Shown here: positions 63,610 through 64,000 of the stretch, one piece after another | Layout: every line of letters begins with the position of its first letter | How positions within the stretch are numbered: position 1 is the first letter of the stretch | Assembly: GCF_000745015.1 (NCBI RefSeq) | Contig: NZ_JQNA01000002.1 | Location: 4,154,001 to 4,218,000, forward strand | DNA from: Burkholderia sp. 9120 | GTDB taxonomy: Bacteria > Pseudomonadota > Gammaproteobacteria > Burkholderiales > Burkholderiaceae | DNA: 64,000 nucleotides | Reading direction: 5' to 3' | The notes under the pieces: generated by a model | Database searches by the model: none | What the model saw: the letters and a program-made list of their open reading frames with translations, nothing else | Told to the model about the DNA's origin: nothing | Position numbers and translations under genes: made by a program

Positions 63610-64000
63610 ATGAGCCGGCTGCCGCAACTTCGCCAGGAACTGACGCTCAGCGTCGGCGCGCCCTCGTCGGAAGGCGCGCCGACCTGGATGCTGCACGACC
63701 CCGCTGCGAACCGTTTCTTCCAGCTCGGCTGGCCGGCCTTCGAGCTGCTGTCGCGCTGGCCGCTCGACGACGCCAGCGCGATCGTCGCCAGTGTGAATCG
63801 CGACACGACGCTGACCGTCACGATCGACGACATGGAAGCGCTCGTGCGCATGCTCCATCAGCAGAACCTGCTGGTCGCGTGCACCGCTGCCGACGCCGAC
63901 CGGCTCGCCGCCCGCGCCGAAGCAGGGCGGCTCGGCCAGGCGATGTGGCTGCTCAAGCACTACCTGATGATCCGCATTCCGCTGTGGCATCCCATGGCGT
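63610..64000 (+). CDS. PqqD-like/site-2-protease-family protein, truncated by the window end
   Basis: 130 codons are visible and remain open at the right edge. The N-terminal part (about 1-95; LRQELTLSVGAPSSEGAPTWMLHDPAANRFFQLGWPAFELLSRWP) has a PqqD-like winged-helix pattern. Then comes LGQAMWLLKHYLMIRIPLWHP, which resembles the region just before the first membrane helices of M50 site-2-protease-like proteins in HlyD/TolC gene clusters. The catalytic HExxH would lie beyond the window. It starts 36 nt after the adaptor gene. It is likely the inner-membrane component of the export system. Confidence 0.65.
   Translation, partial: MSRLPQLRQELTLSVGAPSSEGAPTWMLHDPAANRFFQLGWPAFELLSRWPLDDASAIVASVNRDTTLTVTIDDMEALVRMLHQQNLLVACTAADADRLAARAEAGRLGQAMWLLKHYLMIRIPLWHPMA

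Overview
The window is GC-rich, densely coded DNA from a betaproteobacterium, most likely Paraburkholderia or a close Burkholderiaceae relative. The clues are the YXWGXW-repeat secreted proteins, a Burkholderia-type trimeric porin, tandem LivHMGFK transport genes, soxBDAG with two GlxA/AraC-type regulators, and strong G/C third-position bias. No tRNA, rRNA, CRISPR array, prophage or transposase gene was seen. The species cannot be named from the sequence alone.

Layout. (1) 1-3.6 kb: a cysteinyl-tRNA synthetase with variant signature motifs, an AhpD-like protein, a HAD phosphatase, a YXWGXW secreted protein and a 33-residue lipoprotein. (2) 3.7-8.5 kb: an ECF sigma factor with two membrane proteins (a putative anti-sigma and a Spy/CnrX-like sensor), a DUF1800/DUF1501 pair and a second YXWGXW lipoprotein. 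(3) 8.5-14.5 kb: a membrane diguanylate cyclase; a flavin-dependent monooxygenase, flavin reductase and MFS transporter set facing an XRE-cupin regulator; and a BON-domain protein. (4) 14.8-28.8 kb: an acyl-CoA catabolic island with an IclR regulator, a DmdC-like acyl-CoA dehydrogenase, an operon of SDR, two acyl-CoA ligases and SDR, and a convergent porin-livHMGF-livK operon for uptake. (5) 29.2-32.9 kb: a LysR regulator divergent from a D-malate/tartrate dehydrogenase and an anion MFS transporter.

(6) 33.3-48.4 kb: a quaternary-amine/one-carbon island. It holds a betaine/choline-type ABC transporter (ATPase, permease, binding protein), two GlxA/AraC regulators, L-serine ammonia-lyase, heterotetrameric sarcosine oxidase (soxBDAG) and an MFS transporter. 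Together they suggest import of choline/betaine-like compounds, oxidation of sarcosine to glycine plus a one-carbon unit, and conversion of serine to pyruvate. Between a regulator and sdaA lies a non-coding element with two 270-bp arms that are perfect reverse complements.

(7) 48.5-64.0 kb: a run of co-directional genes behind an AT-rich upstream region: a GNAT acetyltransferase, a DUF6916-like protein, a phage-tail-collar (microcystin-dependent-type) protein, a 2,889-residue DUF4347 protein with 15 internal repeats, a TolC-like lipoprotein, a short HlyD-type adaptor, a second adaptor with a long N-terminal cytoplasmic domain, and the start of a PqqD-like/site-2-protease-like protein cut off by the window edge. 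The last five genes are linked by 4-nt overlaps or a short gap. This looks like a dedicated export system for a giant surface protein whose inner-membrane component is not a standard ABC exporter, at least within the visible part, and it is the strongest candidate for an undescribed system here.
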